From assembly GCA_017590115.1 (NCBI GenBank), contig JAGGNK010006448.1, positions 1,561,849-1,625,848 on the forward strand: a stretch of 64,000 nt of DNA, given 5' to 3'. A program made the position numbers and the translations under genes. A model generated the notes under the pieces. That model was not told where the DNA came from and ran no database searches. It worked only from the letters and a program-made list of their open reading frames with translations. This document shows, in pieces, positions 13,585 through 26,459 of this stretch. This stretch comes from Montifringilla adamsi (taxonomy: Eukaryota; Chordata; Aves; Passeriformes; Passeridae). Position 1 is the stretch's first letter. Each line of letters starts with the position of its first letter.

Positions 13585-13768
13585 ATCACAGAATCACAGA
13601 ATGGTTTGGGTTGGAAGAAACCCTAGAGTTTATCTTGTTTTAATGCTTCTTCCATGGGCAAGGACACCTTTCACTAGACCAGGCTTTTCAGGGCCCCAGC
13701 TATGTGATCTTGAACACTTTCAAGGATGAGACATCCACAGCTTATCTGACCAACCTGTGTCAGGGTTT
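13585..13768 (-). mobile_element. CR1 LINE 3' end fragment
   Basis: The low-coordinate edge reads as the reverse complement of the CR1 3' terminus: a duplicated ATCACAGAAT-type word followed by GGTTTGGGTTGGAAG. Further in are other characteristic words such as CCATGGGCAAGGACACCTTTC and ACTAGACCAGG. Known: CR1 copies in birds are nearly all 5'-truncated, with a short ATTCTATGATT-like tail rather than poly-A. Only about 180 bp remain, all non-coding 3' sequence. Numerous substitutions suggest moderate age. Confidence 0.85.
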
Positions 13769-13942
13769 TTTTGGTAACATTTTCACGTATCCTGAATGAG
13801 CCAGCATAGCGGAGTATCAGTTTATCGTGTTGTCAACAAATTTTTTTAGCAGTTCAGCTAATATTTAATCATATTTTACTGTACTTTTTCTTTCTATTCT
13901 CAGGCAGGAGCACATTAATCTATGGCAAGTGAATGGCTAACA

Positions 13943-14045
13943 GAAAAAAAAAAAAAACCAAAAAAAACAGAGGAAAAGAAAATGAAAGAAAAAACTAAAC
14001 CCAAAGAAATGCAAGAGAATAATTAAAAAAAAAAAAAAAGGAAAA
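13943..14045. repeat. A-rich low-complexity tract
   Basis: Roughly 100 bp of A runs broken by occasional C and G. It follows the CR1 fragment by about 175 bp but is not part of the CR1 tail, since CR1 does not end in poly-A. Origin unknown. Confidence 0.8.
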
Positions 14046-15588
14046 ATCTTGTTTGCAAAGGAAGTACTTTGGCATTCTTATTTAATTATCAGTGGATACA
14101 CAGGATGGAGTAAAAAGCCCTATTTCAAAACTGTGACTTAATGACAAGTTGATGTGTAATATTTTGCCTGAAGACCCAGACAACATCGTTAAGAGAGAGA
14201 CAAGTAAATTGTAGGTAAGAAATAAAAATAAATGTTTCCACACCTCTGACATAACTGTAAAAGTTAAAAGGCTACTGATAAATTTGAGACAATTGACTAT
14301 TGTTCTGGCAAAATAAGGATTCTTAACTCATTTTTGGATAACAATATTGCCAGCTCTTGCAATTTTATTATTAGCCTCATGATATTTGATGCTTCTCCTT
14401 AAGACCTAGCTCCTAGATTTATACTAATTAGGAGGCTATTAACTTCCATTAAAAAATCATGTTTCCAGTCCTCATATCTAAGCAGAAAAAAACCCCAAAC
14501 CATTTCCTAAAACTGTGAAAGACAGAAGTCAAACAAGGAGAACCCAAAACAAGTAGTAAAAAAACCCACAAAACAACCCAAACCTATAAATTCTGGAAGC
14601 CTTACTCATGATTTCTCAGTATTTGACAACACTATATTAACTATAATTAAGTTAGAGATTTATTAGGTATTAAAAATGGAAAAGCTGATAAGAAGCTGCT
14701 GCAATGAAAAAGCAGAATGTGCTGAAAATGAGCCAAAAGAAGGTGAAATTAAAAAATATTTCAATTTGAGTTGTAAACTTCCACCTTTTTAGTGGCTTCC
14801 AAAAAAAAAGTCTTTCACAGTTTTTCATTAGAAAAAAGTCTGACTAATTTGAAAACCTAGTTTTCAGAACCTGACTTGTTCCACTGGCAACAAACCCAAT
14901 CTACTATCATAATTTTCTCACCTTAGGGATCTGTAAATATTGCTGAATTCCTGTTCAGCACTATTTTAACCTTCTCAGACTCCAGTAATTTGATATTGTT
15001 TAGGTGACATAAGATCATACTGCTAGCAAGTTGACTTGAGTAGATAGCTCCATTTTTTTTTTCTGTTAGTTACACAGCTTTTAGGAAAAGTGTGTAAATT
15101 AGGAATCATACTCAGCTAGTAGCCAAAATGCAATAACTTACCATGATCTCAGACACTCTCTGATAAAAGCCAAGAACCAAGATATTGGGCCATATGAACT
15201 AACTCTGCTTTCCTGCATTACAGTCCATCCTATCTTGGTGGTAGATTTGTGAATGCTTATTCAAATGCTGGACAAGTCATGAAGAATTCCATCCACATTG
15301 TTTAGACAAAACATACAAGCCCTGGAAGGAGATTATATTAAGTCCAATGATAAATTAAATAAAGAATATGATCTCAATGGTGTGTGCAGCTCTATCATTT
15401 CCAAGAAATAACAACAATGACCAGGTGCCATTATAAACTGAAAAAAACCCAAGGGGATTCCTAGATTCCTATCTGTCAAATGGATATATTTTTTTATGGT
15501 GCTGACTCTCCTGTAATATTTTGAGGAAAAAATTATTTCTGTCTGTGTTTAAATTTGTCATTTATATTGAGCATATAGTCCTTCACCA
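14046..15588. other. Anonymous AT-rich block
   Basis: No recognisable repeat, exon or structured RNA was found here. Confidence 0.5.
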
Positions 15589-16080
15589 TTAAGCAAGTGT
15601 CCAGTTCTTAATTACAAGGGCAGTTCTCCAGGATTCACTGGGTACAGCTGTAGTGAAACCACAGCTGTTCTGTAACTCCTGACTTGTTGGATGTGCTGGG
15701 TGCCGTATAAGTCCTTCAGGTCTATTTGTCTCCCAGTGCCTGAATGCCCTATCAGATTTGAACCTGGCAAATATAATTCCAGGAACAGAAACTGCAGCCC
15801 AACCAAAAATGTCATCATTGTCAAATTTTGACGGCCCAGTCAGAACTTCAATCCCATAGTCTGCTGCAGTAGTGCTGTCAGTTGAGCATTGCTGAGAATG
15901 AGGCTCAAATCTCAAATACAAATAATATATTCAGTATAAAGAAACCTGTATATTCTGGCTGCCATCTGTCACACTCAGTTCCAGTACAATAGTGTCTAGC
16001 GGAGTTGTAGCAATTGCTGGATGAACTTTGGCCTCTTGTCCCAGTAGCTCCTGCAATCTGCCCTGGTTTCACACTGTTTT
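15589..16080 (-). pseudogene. Coding-like minus-strand fragment, unidentified
   Basis: This segment is visibly GC-richer than its flanks. On the minus strand one frame is open from about 16050 to 15933 and ends at a TGA. A second frame is open for 110 codons (15921 down to 15589), and a third, overlapping one for 70 codons (15824 down to 15612). Residue use looks protein-like (few homopolymeric residues; for example PLDTIVLELSVTDGS in the first frame). The breaks would fit a decayed gene or retroelement ORF. I recognise no domain or family. It borders the LTR-like block to the right, so it could be retroelement-derived; chance remains possible. Confidence 0.25.
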
Positions 16081-16369
16081 GGATGGAGTGGGAGCTTCAG
16101 ACAAGCTTTACTAGAGAAGCCCTGCCACTGAGCCATGAGGACACCTTTTCATCCTAAACTCCTTCTCAGAGAGAAGTCTAGGTGTGATTGGTTCTACTCT
16201 TATCCCCTGCCTTCGTCAATAATTTAAGCAACTTTGTCCCATAGGATCTAAAGATCTGGCAAATAATATCTATTTGTATTAAATTAGTTATTTTTTATGG
16301 CAAATGATCTTAATTAGAATTATTTATTACACAGTATAAAAGCTAAAACTACCAGTAGTGTATAGTATA

Positions 16370-17300
16370 GGATATGATAATGCACTATATCAAAGCAATT
16401 ACATTAAAAGCAGCTATAACAAAGCTATCAAAAATAAAACATTATTAAGTAGAGATTGATGTAACTCACCACACCAGTGCTCACGGGCAGATCTCTTTCA
16501 CTCAACCTCGAGGATGCCTGTGGTGGGCATCCTCTTACCTGGAGGAGGAGGAAACTTCACACGCATACTCCAAGAAGGAATATGTTAAGAGGAACCCAAC
16601 TGTATGATTTTACAGTGTATAGTGGCAGACTGACAGTCATGTGTCTCCAGGTCAGCTTAGCAGCTTAGCTGCCAAATCTTTTCTTCACTAGAAGGACATT
16701 GATTCAGGATTAGTTGCCAGACTGGTTTTAATATAATTCAACACCAAAACCAGTATATGGGCCCCCTCTTAGTCCCCCACTAATACATTTGCAAATAGGA
16801 CACTGAGTTGCTTGACCACATTCCAGGGCACAGCATCCAGGGCAAAGCATCCTGCTTCACACTGTAGGTGTGATTTGAGACCTAGCTCTCCTGGAGCTTT
16901 TCACCAGATACCACTTGCCTGCAATGGTTTGTCCAGATGTCCATGTTTCTGTGACAGATGAGAATACCTGCAGCTCTAAGGTCCTTCTCATCTTTCAAGG
17001 AAAGGACAATCTTTTCTGCTAGTTATGCACAGTTCTTATTTCTGTGCAATTCTGTCCCAAATTCACTCCCTGATCTCTACATTCAGGCATAAGAAGAGAG
17101 AAAGGACTCTGCATTTTCCATGTTCCCTCTTTGACAGAACATCTTTTTGAAATCATTACAACACTATCCATGAGATTCTCATTTGACCTACTTGCAGATA
17201 CACTCTTTGGATATTGCTGCTCAGTCCTAGTGGCTGCCCTTGATCTAGAGTCAAATAACTTTCCTTGAGGTGAACAAACCATCATAACCTCTTCTGTTTC
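16370..17300 (-). mobile_element. Possible decayed LTR-type element
   Basis: A moderately GC-rich block flanked by AT-rich DNA. Seen: a 9-bp perfect hairpin, GAGGATGCC/GGCATCCTC (16510-16518 and 16526-16534), and a minus-strand AATAAA about 180 bp downstream (near 16324). Hairpins close to polyadenylation signals are common in retroviral LTRs, which suggests an LTR on the minus strand. No terminal TG...CA boundaries, target-site duplication or viral protein motif could be fixed. Family unknown; it could equally be unrelated unique sequence. Confidence 0.2.
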
Positions 17301-17944
17301 TTTCTCCCTTTCATCAGTGTTTTTCTGATCAAGGGTCCACCATGGGAAAGGCTAAGATGACTCACACAGGAGAAAGACTGTCAGAATACAATGGCAACTT
17401 TGGAAGGGATAAAGTACTAAAACAGTGATGAGTGAGAAGATTTCCTGAGTCCTCTGACATAATTTTAAAAAAGGAAGATTTTCAGAATAATTATTTCCAT
17501 TGGTTTCTTGGCGTGTATTACTAAAGAAGTGGGGATAATGAGTGCAAGAATTGGCTAAAAATGTATGTATGTATTTCAGCACAATGGAAGAAATAAGATG
17601 ATAAAGCTCCTCTCTCAGAAGCTAATTTTTATAATAAATAAAGTGGTTGCTTTGGAACTGAGTCTTCTTCACGTAAAGTTTTGGAGCCGTCCTTCAAATT
17701 ATTTGACTGACTGAGTAGCTTAATAACAATTACACTATACACTTACCAAGCACCATGCTTCCTGAGAACAAGAAAGTCATTGGCAAAAAAATATATATTT
17801 TTTTTAGGATTTCGGGGATGTCTTGAGAGTTACAGTTTGTTACAATGTCTGAAAATTAAATAGTAGTGCAACATTTAGGGAGTTGTAATATATATGGCAA
17901 GGGATAAACCAACAACCTTTCTGTAACTGAGAATTGTGCCTCTC

Positions 17945-18300
17945 TAATGTGTTAGGAGGTTCTGAAAATATTAATAAGGCAGTAGATGAACATGACCCAA
18001 TGGACATAATTTACTTGGATTTCAAAAAGCTTTAGAAAAGGTCCCTCATAAAAGAATATTAAAGATAATAAATAACAATGAAGTAAGGGGCAAAGGCTTG
18101 TCATGGATTAAAAAGTGATTAAATGATAGGAAATAAATAGTTATAACCTCAAAGTAGAGATATATTAATAATCGAGTGTCTCACGGGTCAGTACTACGAT
18201 CAAGTTGTTTAATATATTTTTTTAATAATTTGAACTAAGAGGATTGCAAGGTGGCAGAGTTTGCTGATGACTCTGTACTATTGAACAAGTAGCCACTTGC
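17945..18300 (+). mobile_element. Decayed CR1-like LINE reverse transcriptase relic
   Basis: Translating the plus strand recovers landmark reverse-transcriptase motifs in order. DIIYLDF starts at 18003, a one-base frameshift follows, then VPHKRIL and GLSWIKK; SHGSVL lies near 18179; and VAEFADDSVLL spans 18251-18283, with FADD at 18260-18271. Spacing and order match the RT domain of CR1-clade LINEs (catalytic F/YADD). Stops and the frameshift show it is dead. Its wording is closer to older reptilian CR1 copies than to the avian copy at 42.4 kb, so I infer an ancient insertion. The true ends are not visible. Confidence 0.7.
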
Positions 18301-20137
18301 ATAACCTCCTACTCATTATAACAGTCTAAAAATCTACATGTACTGCTCTGAAAATCACTGACAACTATGAATACCAGTAAGGAACAAATTTTTCTTTATG
18401 TCACCTGTTCAGCTCTATCTCAAGATCGACACAGTGAATGGCTACATTCTGGAAGAGCTAAGGTAGGAACTGAGACAGAAGAGAGTGTACACTTGGCCTT
18501 CCCTGCAAAAAATGTTTGTAAGACGCGCCTTCAGTACATCACCTTCAGTACTATCAAAAATATTTCTGCATTACTGAAGAAAATTGAAATCATATCTTGA
18601 GCATGCAATAATCACATTCTCTTAATCCTTCTAATAGAAACTTTGTATTATTCCTTTCTCAATTATGGGTAGGATTGAATGGTTATGGGTTTGTCTCCTG
18701 GAGGACACCATATTTTAAAAAGACAAGTCAGGGCTTCATTGCAAGTAAATGTGAAATTCTGGATGCATTTATCCAAAGTGGAAGTAAAAGTTTATGACAC
18801 AGAAAAGTAGAAGTTACTTCTTCCTAAAATGTAAAGAAGTAACAACAATCACCCAGACAAAAAGCTCTGGTCAAACACAGTCCCAGCCCTTCTTACAAAT
18901 TACATTCCTTCAGTGCTCAGCCTGTTTTACTCACAGCGATGGGTATGAAGATTTATCCACAACTTTGCCTCTTGTTACTACTTTTGCAGGAAAAAAAAAA
19001 AAATTATCCTGATATTAAGTGACTGAAGGAACAAGAGGAGAGATAATGTAGGCAGACCAAAAAACTGCTATTATTGAAGTACAGGGCTAATCCACATTTT
19101 TTGAGGCCAGTGCAAGCCTTTGGAAAACACAATTTTTGTATTACAAAATGAAAAATATTGCCAAATAAGCTTTATCATTTAGGACACAAAATTATGGCTA
19201 TCCAAATTGCAAAGCAGTTGTTTCATCATGTCTAAACTGCAAAATTATCTAATTGTTTTGGGAGATAACCTGAAGTATTTGACAGTGGCTTCATTTATAA
19301 GCAGATCACTAACTTTGAAAGGCCAGCCATTTAATCCATTATATGGTTCTCCATTACTCCAAATATCATGGGAGGAATTCAGGCTATGCACAGGTTGAAA
19401 AAACTTGCAGCAACTTAGGTGGCAGTTAAAGCCACTCAACAAGGGACTTGCCTTTGGCTCATGTGTTTTACATGTTTGATGAAATGTATAGCTTTAAATG
19501 CACTAAGTTTAATCAGGCAATTGATTTTTGAATTTGCAGAAAAAAAAATAAGGGATCTCCATGCCAGTCTTTATTTTTTTATTTTTTATAAGACACTAGA
19601 TAAAACTTCTAGTTTATTGTCAGCTGGTTGAAAATTACAGTATGTTGCAGCATAATCACAAACAAATATAATTACAAATATCAAGGGAAATTTAGGCCAT
19701 AAGGCAAAATGAAAAAAGAATTTGACTGTGGAAAATTAAATTAATAAAACATTAAGACACTAAAACAAAACCTATTGCCTCTTATAACTAAATTGTTTGC
19801 ATAGCTAAAATAAAGAAACAATCCCAGTGTTTATATTTGTGAATGTTACATGGCAGTCAGCAGGTAAAAGAGAGAAACAGTGCAGTTATCATCTCCTATC
19901 CATTTCTCCTACATAGCTGAACATTGAAAATAATTTAATCCCTAACATTTTTATTTAAAGCAATGAAATTAGGGATTTATTACCTTACTTATAGTTTCTA
20001 AGAGACAACACACCAATAGGTTACAAATACAGACATGATATTTCATGTCATGGCACATGCTGGGAACTATTTTTATGTGGAAGTCAATGACAGCAGAATT
20101 AGATGAATGCTAAATCATTCCCAGGATGACTTTCTCA
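18301..20137. other. Anonymous AT-rich block
   Basis: No recognisable element. Short frames are present without motifs. Confidence 0.5.
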
Positions 20138-20226
20138 ACATCAAATAGTAAGTCTGTAGCAGAACGGGGATTGGACTTGCACTCAGATCATCTAAATCCC
20201 AGTTAAGTGCCCTCATCACATGACTT
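20138..20226 (-). mobile_element. MIR-like CORE-SINE fragment
   Basis: The plus strand reads TAGTAAGTCTGTAGCAGAAC, then GGGGATTGGACTT, then CTAAATCCCAGTTAAGTGCC and CATCACATGAC. This follows the order of the reverse complement of the MIR core and 3' part: AGTAAGTGGCAGAGC, GGGATTCGAACC, CTCCCAGTCCAGTGC and a CAC-rich end. MIRs are ancient amniote SINEs, so heavy divergence is expected. The assignment is by eye from remembered consensus. Confidence 0.5.
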
Positions 20227-22091
20227 ACTGGAGCTGGCCTAAATGAATTCATACATGTTCCCATCAGTTCTTCACCTGTAGACCCAGGAATTCTGGTCAA
20301 AAGCAATCTGAGATAGCTGCAGTTATGACTCATCTCCCTGTCAGCTCTCATCTGCCAAACATGTGCACGAACTCACCCCCATAATTTCTAAAGAAGGGAA
20401 ACAAATTCAGGTAGAATCCACAACAACACTGAAAGCAAATTCCTTAAAAGACCCTAGTTCACCTAGAAGGATTATTTTTTCCTGTTAGTATCTTATCAGT
20501 CAAATGCACAATTCATTTTCCTGACTTTGGTTTCTTGTGGAAACACAGTACAAAAATTACAGAAGTGCTAGCTTCAATGCAAAATCATCTTTCTAAGAAG
20601 AAAGAGATTCACAGAAAGACAAAGCTTCAAGGACATTTTTTTGTGAAAGTTTGAGAGCCACCCAGACCAGCTGTGACATCTGTACTAATTGAAAAAGCAA
20701 ACGAGGCCACAAAGGACTGTTCTTTGACCATTTAATCAATTTTCCACTCAATGCATTGTTCATTCTTAGAGACTTTAATGCTAGAATTGATTTTAACAGC
20801 CATTACCGAAATACGTAAGTCAAAGGTCTCTCAACCTTTTTTAAGTTTGACCAATGGAAATAAAAGATTATAGATATGTGAATAAATCAGTGGCTATGAT
20901 TCAAATGCCTTACTAAAAAACACCGTGTGAATCACAGTCTGCCCGTGTCCTGCTGCTCACGTGGGCTAGTTAGAACACAATGGGACAAATAGCAAGATGG
21001 TGATTTCTGATAATATCTGGTTTAGACTTTGTGAAATTACCTCTCAAACTTCCAGTACTGCAGGACTCACATAGCTCACTTCAATCCAGAGTTTTACAGC
21101 TCACTTAAATGAAGGAAGAGGTCAAATGTCTTCAAATGTTTGTAAATACTTTTGGAAATTGCATATTTGACTCAGGCAAGCAGAGGGGACCAGAAGGATG
21201 AAGAATATTAAGATTACTTATTAATATGCTTTTAGGCATGGCTAGTGGATATATGCCCTGCAAAACAGAAGAAAAGGAAATATGGAAATATGCCTTGCAG
21301 TTATTCATCCATCCATAGAGAGAAAAAAAAGAGAAAAATTAATGCTTAAATAATTTTTCTTTCATTTTGAGCGACTTCCTTTAAAGAGAAAAACATACCT
21401 AATCTACCATTTGCATGCTACTGGCCAGAGCTAATATAGATTTAAGAAAAAGAAGTAAGCTCTAGTGAAAACAAAATACACTAAAATAAATCTGGATTAA
21501 AACCCCCAAACTGCTGTTTTTGTATTACTTCTGGATTTTAGGAAATTTTTGTCTTCAGTAACAAATATTAGAATGCAGATTTCTATCTCAGAGAAGAAAA
21601 TCTTCTGTGAAGTTGAAAAAGTGCGTAAGAAAACTCTCACAGTACAAATATACAGCAAAAGGCAGCAATGGCTGTGGGAGTTACGTGTAGGCAGTGACTT
21701 TATCATCTCTGTAACATCAGCAATTCCCTGATGTGCTGCCTTCCCCTTCTTCCCTGTTTGGTCCTAATGAAACAGATTTACAGTATGACCTTTGCATACA
21801 TGCATGATATATTGTGATGACAGCCACTCCACTGTGAAATATGATGCTATGATCTTTCAGTTGTTTCCCTTTGGAAGATGAGCCTTACATGATTAGATTG
21901 ATAAGCATCAATGTATCAGAAATTGTGCCAAAACAGCAGCTACTGGCATGTTGTACTGTAGGAACTTTAAGGGTATTGACATAGTTCTAGAAAAACAACC
22001 TTAAGGACAAGCTGAGCCACAAAAATCAAATAACGTAATTGACAGGTTATTTGATGCAGTTCCTGGTGAAAACTTTCCTGCTTTACTGAGA

Positions 22092-22231
22092 TACACTGAC
22101 TTACAAAAGACCTTTGACACTCCACTGTAAATTGTATGACTGATTTAAGATTTTTCATCATTATCATGCATGCCTGAAATTTGTTTATGCTGTCAGGAGT
22201 TTGTCATGGAGTCCTCAATACTGTTGTAGTA
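22092..22231 (+). mobile_element. Very weak LINE RT-like relic
   Basis: Two short plus-strand peptides resemble RT landmarks: YTDLQKTFDTPL at 22092-22127 (compare YLDxxKAFDT) and SGVCHGVL at 22193-22216 (compare SGVPQGSVL). They are in different frames and closer together than in intact RT. A decayed, internally deleted copy could look like this, but two short matches may be chance. Confidence 0.2.
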
Positions 22232-24940
22232 TAAAAGGGCATCCATCAGACACATTAAATACCATGTCTTCTCCTTAAGGAGATACCTGTATCTGTGATA
22301 TGTTGCACTATTAACACACACATGACATCCAATTTAGAAGTCTGTATTTATCCAGAGATTTGCATGCACCATAAAGCAGACCTTTAATTTAGTTTTTCTT
22401 CTTAACTGGGAAACAAAGGAAGTGGGAAATGGGTGTTGATTTTTGCCATCCATATTCAATGACACTTTTGAGTGTTATTCATTCATCTGAATGTTCATGT
22501 TGGTTTAAATCTTAATTTATAAAGGTCAAAGCCAAGATGGGCCCAACTGGTACAGCTGCAATGCAGAAGTAGGTAAAATATCAGTCATTCCCTCAAAAAT
22601 CTCTAAGGAGTCAAAGCATTACTGGTGGATGAGACAGAAAAGCAGGTTAAGGTAGATTGAGAAAGATGAGTCAAGAGCTAGAACAGAATGTGCACCTGTG
22701 TGTCCTAAGTTCTTTTCACATGCCTTAATCCCTACAAAATTTTCCTTTTAGCTCCATCCTGATAACAGTCTAAGCTAAAGTTTTTGCATTACTTCTAAAC
22801 CTTGGATGTACTCCAGGTCTCTGTGTGGTCTCAGAGTACTTGATGGTTTAAACATCTATACTGATTTTGAATGCTGTGTAATACAAATGAACTCTGACCT
22901 ATTTCGCACAAAACACTTTTTATGGCATCTAATGTGTTGCAATCTATAACCTAAGCACAGAGTAGCTTCCATGTTTTAATTTTTTTGGTAATGTGTGTAG
23001 CAGCAAACTGAAGAAAGCCAGGGTACAGGCCTGAGCACAGACACAAGATGTTGTGTTTCATTGATTGTGGGGGAAGTGCACAGCACAGCTTCAGAATGGG
23101 GAAAATTGTGCTGTTTCATAATATCCCTGTGCATGGCTTTGAGATTATTGTGGACCAAGGAGTATTTCAGCACGTTCTCTAGAGGTGACCAGTCTGTTCT
23201 GAGAGGAGAAAAAATTTTGGCTGTATAGATATGTGTTGTGCCATGCAAAGGTTTTTTATTAATACAGATACAGGCGTAATGCTGGGCAGTAATGTTCATC
23301 CTATCTCTAACAGAGTTTTGTGAAAGATATTTCAGAAAACAATGATTTAAAAAAATGTACAATATCTCAAAACTAATGAGAAAATTTATATGGATTAGCT
23401 TGAAATGGAGGTCCGACTCATTGCTCTAATGAACAGCTAAACACTGACATGAAAATACACCTAAATATGCAGACACTAAGACATCTAGAAAGCTCTTCCT
23501 GCTTTCTCAAGTGAATGTCTTCAGGTCTTCATTTAGTCCTCTTTAGAGTGAGTAATTACTTGTTGTTTAAATTTAAGTAGTTGAAAGATAATGCAGCAGG
23601 CTTAGTTGTTAAATGTTCTGGTGAAATCTGAGTACACTTTTTGAATAGACTTAACTTTAGTTTGAAAGATTTCATCATAAAATGAAGTGTGTGAACTCAT
23701 AACATGGAAGAGCAAACAACCCCACCTGAACTCACATTTGCATACACACATTTCCATAGCTGCTCTTTAAAGTGTTAACTCTCTCCAGTGTTCAGTTGCT
23801 GTTACTAATTTCAGGGTACAGTCACACTTGGAGACAGGAGAAAATATAAACAGTCAAAAAAAGAAAGTTAATATTATTAGTTATAGAAGAAAAACTTTTG
23901 AGAAAATATTAGAAAATATCTTGACCTTTCAGTCTGGATTCTTGTAATTATGATGACAGTCTCTGGACCATGTGAGTCAGTATTTCATTTTTTAAGTAAC
24001 TTGCTAATTTTTGAAAATTTCACCAACTCTAGAAAACTAGAGGTACAATAATTTATGGGGGTTCTATACATTGCTGGGATACAGTTTATCATTAAAAAGG
24101 GTGATCTGATTTTTTGTTTTGTTGTCACTGAAATTCTTTCAATGCTGTCATCTCAGTGGAATCCGTTAACTATGGTATGACTCTGATATGTTTTAGACAT
24201 CAATAATGCTTTCTTTGCTTGTCTTCTCATACACATCAACATTTTGGTGGTAGAAAAAGGATTTAAACTGTTTCAGTTGTGCTATTATTACAACTCTGAC
24301 CTTGCTAAAGACTCTTGGCAAATTGATTAGCTCTGAAAAGCTGCCATCCACCTACAGAGTTAGAATAATCTGTAAATAAAACTGCAGAGAAGTCTGTTGA
24401 AAAGAATATTTCACTCTTGCTGGTTGCTGAAATACCCCTTCAGAAAAGGGCAATTCACCTCCACCTAAGGAAGCGTGTTGGCTGCTTGCACTAATACAGA
24501 GCAGTGTCAGCATACTGGCAAAAAAGGAGAGAAAATCTGCTGTTCTTTTCATTTTGTGAGATAAACCCCAGGGCTTATTAGGAAGAAATAGAACAGGAAG
24601 TGGTACACAGTTATGCTGCTGTGATTAAAAAGAAAAAGAAATACAAGAAAAAGAATGTAAAATAAAGAGCAGAAATCATAGCTGCTATGTAAAGTGGCCA
24701 TTTCTATGCTCCCAAGAGCAGTCTTTGTATTCAGGGGAACTCTCAATCTAGTTCTGAGTAACCAGGCTGGAACTGACACAGAAAACAAAATGTTCCTGAT
24801 CTTATTTCTAATTTGCTTTATAGTTTTTACAGTCTATTTAATTTTGTAGCTGTATTTAATACTGAAGGTGTCTCGGAATGTCATTTTTAATAAAACACCG
24901 TAAAAAATTCTGCATTGGCACTATATCAATTAAAGTTATT

Positions 24941-24967
24941 ATAAATTAGAATATATAAATTAGAATA
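24941..24967. repeat. 13-bp direct repeat, 14-bp period
   Basis: ATAAATTAGAATA occurs at 24941-24953 and 24955-24967, a simple local duplication in AT-rich DNA. Confidence 0.85.
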
Positions 24968-26459
24968 ATTATATGATAGTATTCCTTTTCTGTCAGAGGC
25001 ATTGCACATGCCATTTATACAAAAGTTCAGTCCTTGTCCCACACAACTTCCATGCTAAACTGACCACCATAGAGTTACTCATTTGCAGATCATTTTGTGT
25101 TTAGGTATAGAAGCAAAAGTCTCATGTAAACCAAAGGGATCCAGAGGTGTGTCAGCTGACAAGAACTTAATGAAAACACCAGGTTGCTTTTCAATATATT
25201 TTCTCCCTTTTATTTTTTTACTTTTTTAAAAATTAATTTAAATATTTCTAAAAAACTAGAGACATCTGAATTGCTGAACATTAGGGAAGAAAGGTTCTCA
25301 TCTCCTCTAACAGGTTGTATGAAGGAGGGTACTAAGGCAAGGATAATGGAAAGATAAAAAAAGAAAATGGACAGGGAGACTTGGGTTAACCAAGTCAGCT
25401 GAAATGAAGAGGAAGTGACCATAATAAGGCAGAGATATGCAGAGTTTTCAAAGGACAAATCAGATGGTATGCAGCAAATCCAAGTCTTCCACATTAGAGC
25501 AAACAATCAGACTAGGGTTTGTAATGTGCATTTTATCTTAATGTCAGAGATAATTTTTTCCATCCTTTGAGCTTTACTCAAGCTTTTAAAATGAGCTTTT
25601 CTAATTTATATTTTAAAAAAAAGGCTATTTGGATAATAAACATGAATATTAAAACAAAAAGAAGTATGGTTTATGGAAGTTCACTGCCCAAATGTCTAAG
25701 CCCTCTATTGTGAAGCAAAAGTATTCATCTGCTCTTTCAATTGCTTGGTTAAAATGCTAAATTATTCGTGGTGCTTTGTAGCAGATCAGTTAACATTACT
25801 TTTAGTTTTATTCAGACAGCACGATCTAGTTCTTCTTTGTATACGAGGCACTGGCAGCTTGACCTTCCTGTTTATTCCTTTATAAGACCATTACCATCAA
25901 AGTTCTGTGGCAGACAATTCACAATTTTCAAATGTTAATGTTAAAAGACCTACATTTCTGACTGATGTCAAGCTTTATTTACACATTTTGAAAGGAAAAA
26001 AAGAAGTTTCTTATCACACTTTGAATGAATAAGCTCTAGATAAATAGTGAAACACAGACCGAAATGTTTTTGTATCACATTTTTGAGAACAAGATCACAA
26101 CAGGTTCTATCCAGATTTTACACTGAGGAATAGAATCTAGGTGATATGTATGTTGGGAATCCATACTGTGAGACCCAAATGACAATACATTTTAATTTTT
26201 TTTTCTTTATGCAAAACTATTTGAAGGCAGGATTAAAAATGTCCTCAAAAGCAGTGGCTCTTTGTGTGGTTTTGGATCCTAGTTTCAGGTACAGCATTAG
26301 TGGTGCTAACCAGACTGAGCAAATAATTACTCAACTGATGAAATTCAGCCTTTTATGCTGAATATGCTATAATATATGTGATCAGGCAACAATTATTTGA
26401 AACATACTCCAAATTCCCAAATAGCTTTCATCTGTGAATTTTAGTCACAGCTTCCTCTG

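Larger units (their letters stand above)
20227..26459. other. Long anonymous AT-rich block
   Basis: About 6.2 kb with no clear transposable element or exon. It includes the longest stop-free frame of the window (minus, 22976-23362, 128 codons), which shows no recognisable motif, and a 14-bp-period duplication at 24941-24967. A very weak RT-like relic is listed at 22092-22231. Confidence 0.45.

Noticed and set aside
22976..23362. Longest stop-free frame (128 codons, minus) as a gene
   Set aside because: No recognisable motif or family resemblance; in a 64-kb window a frame of this length can occur by chance.
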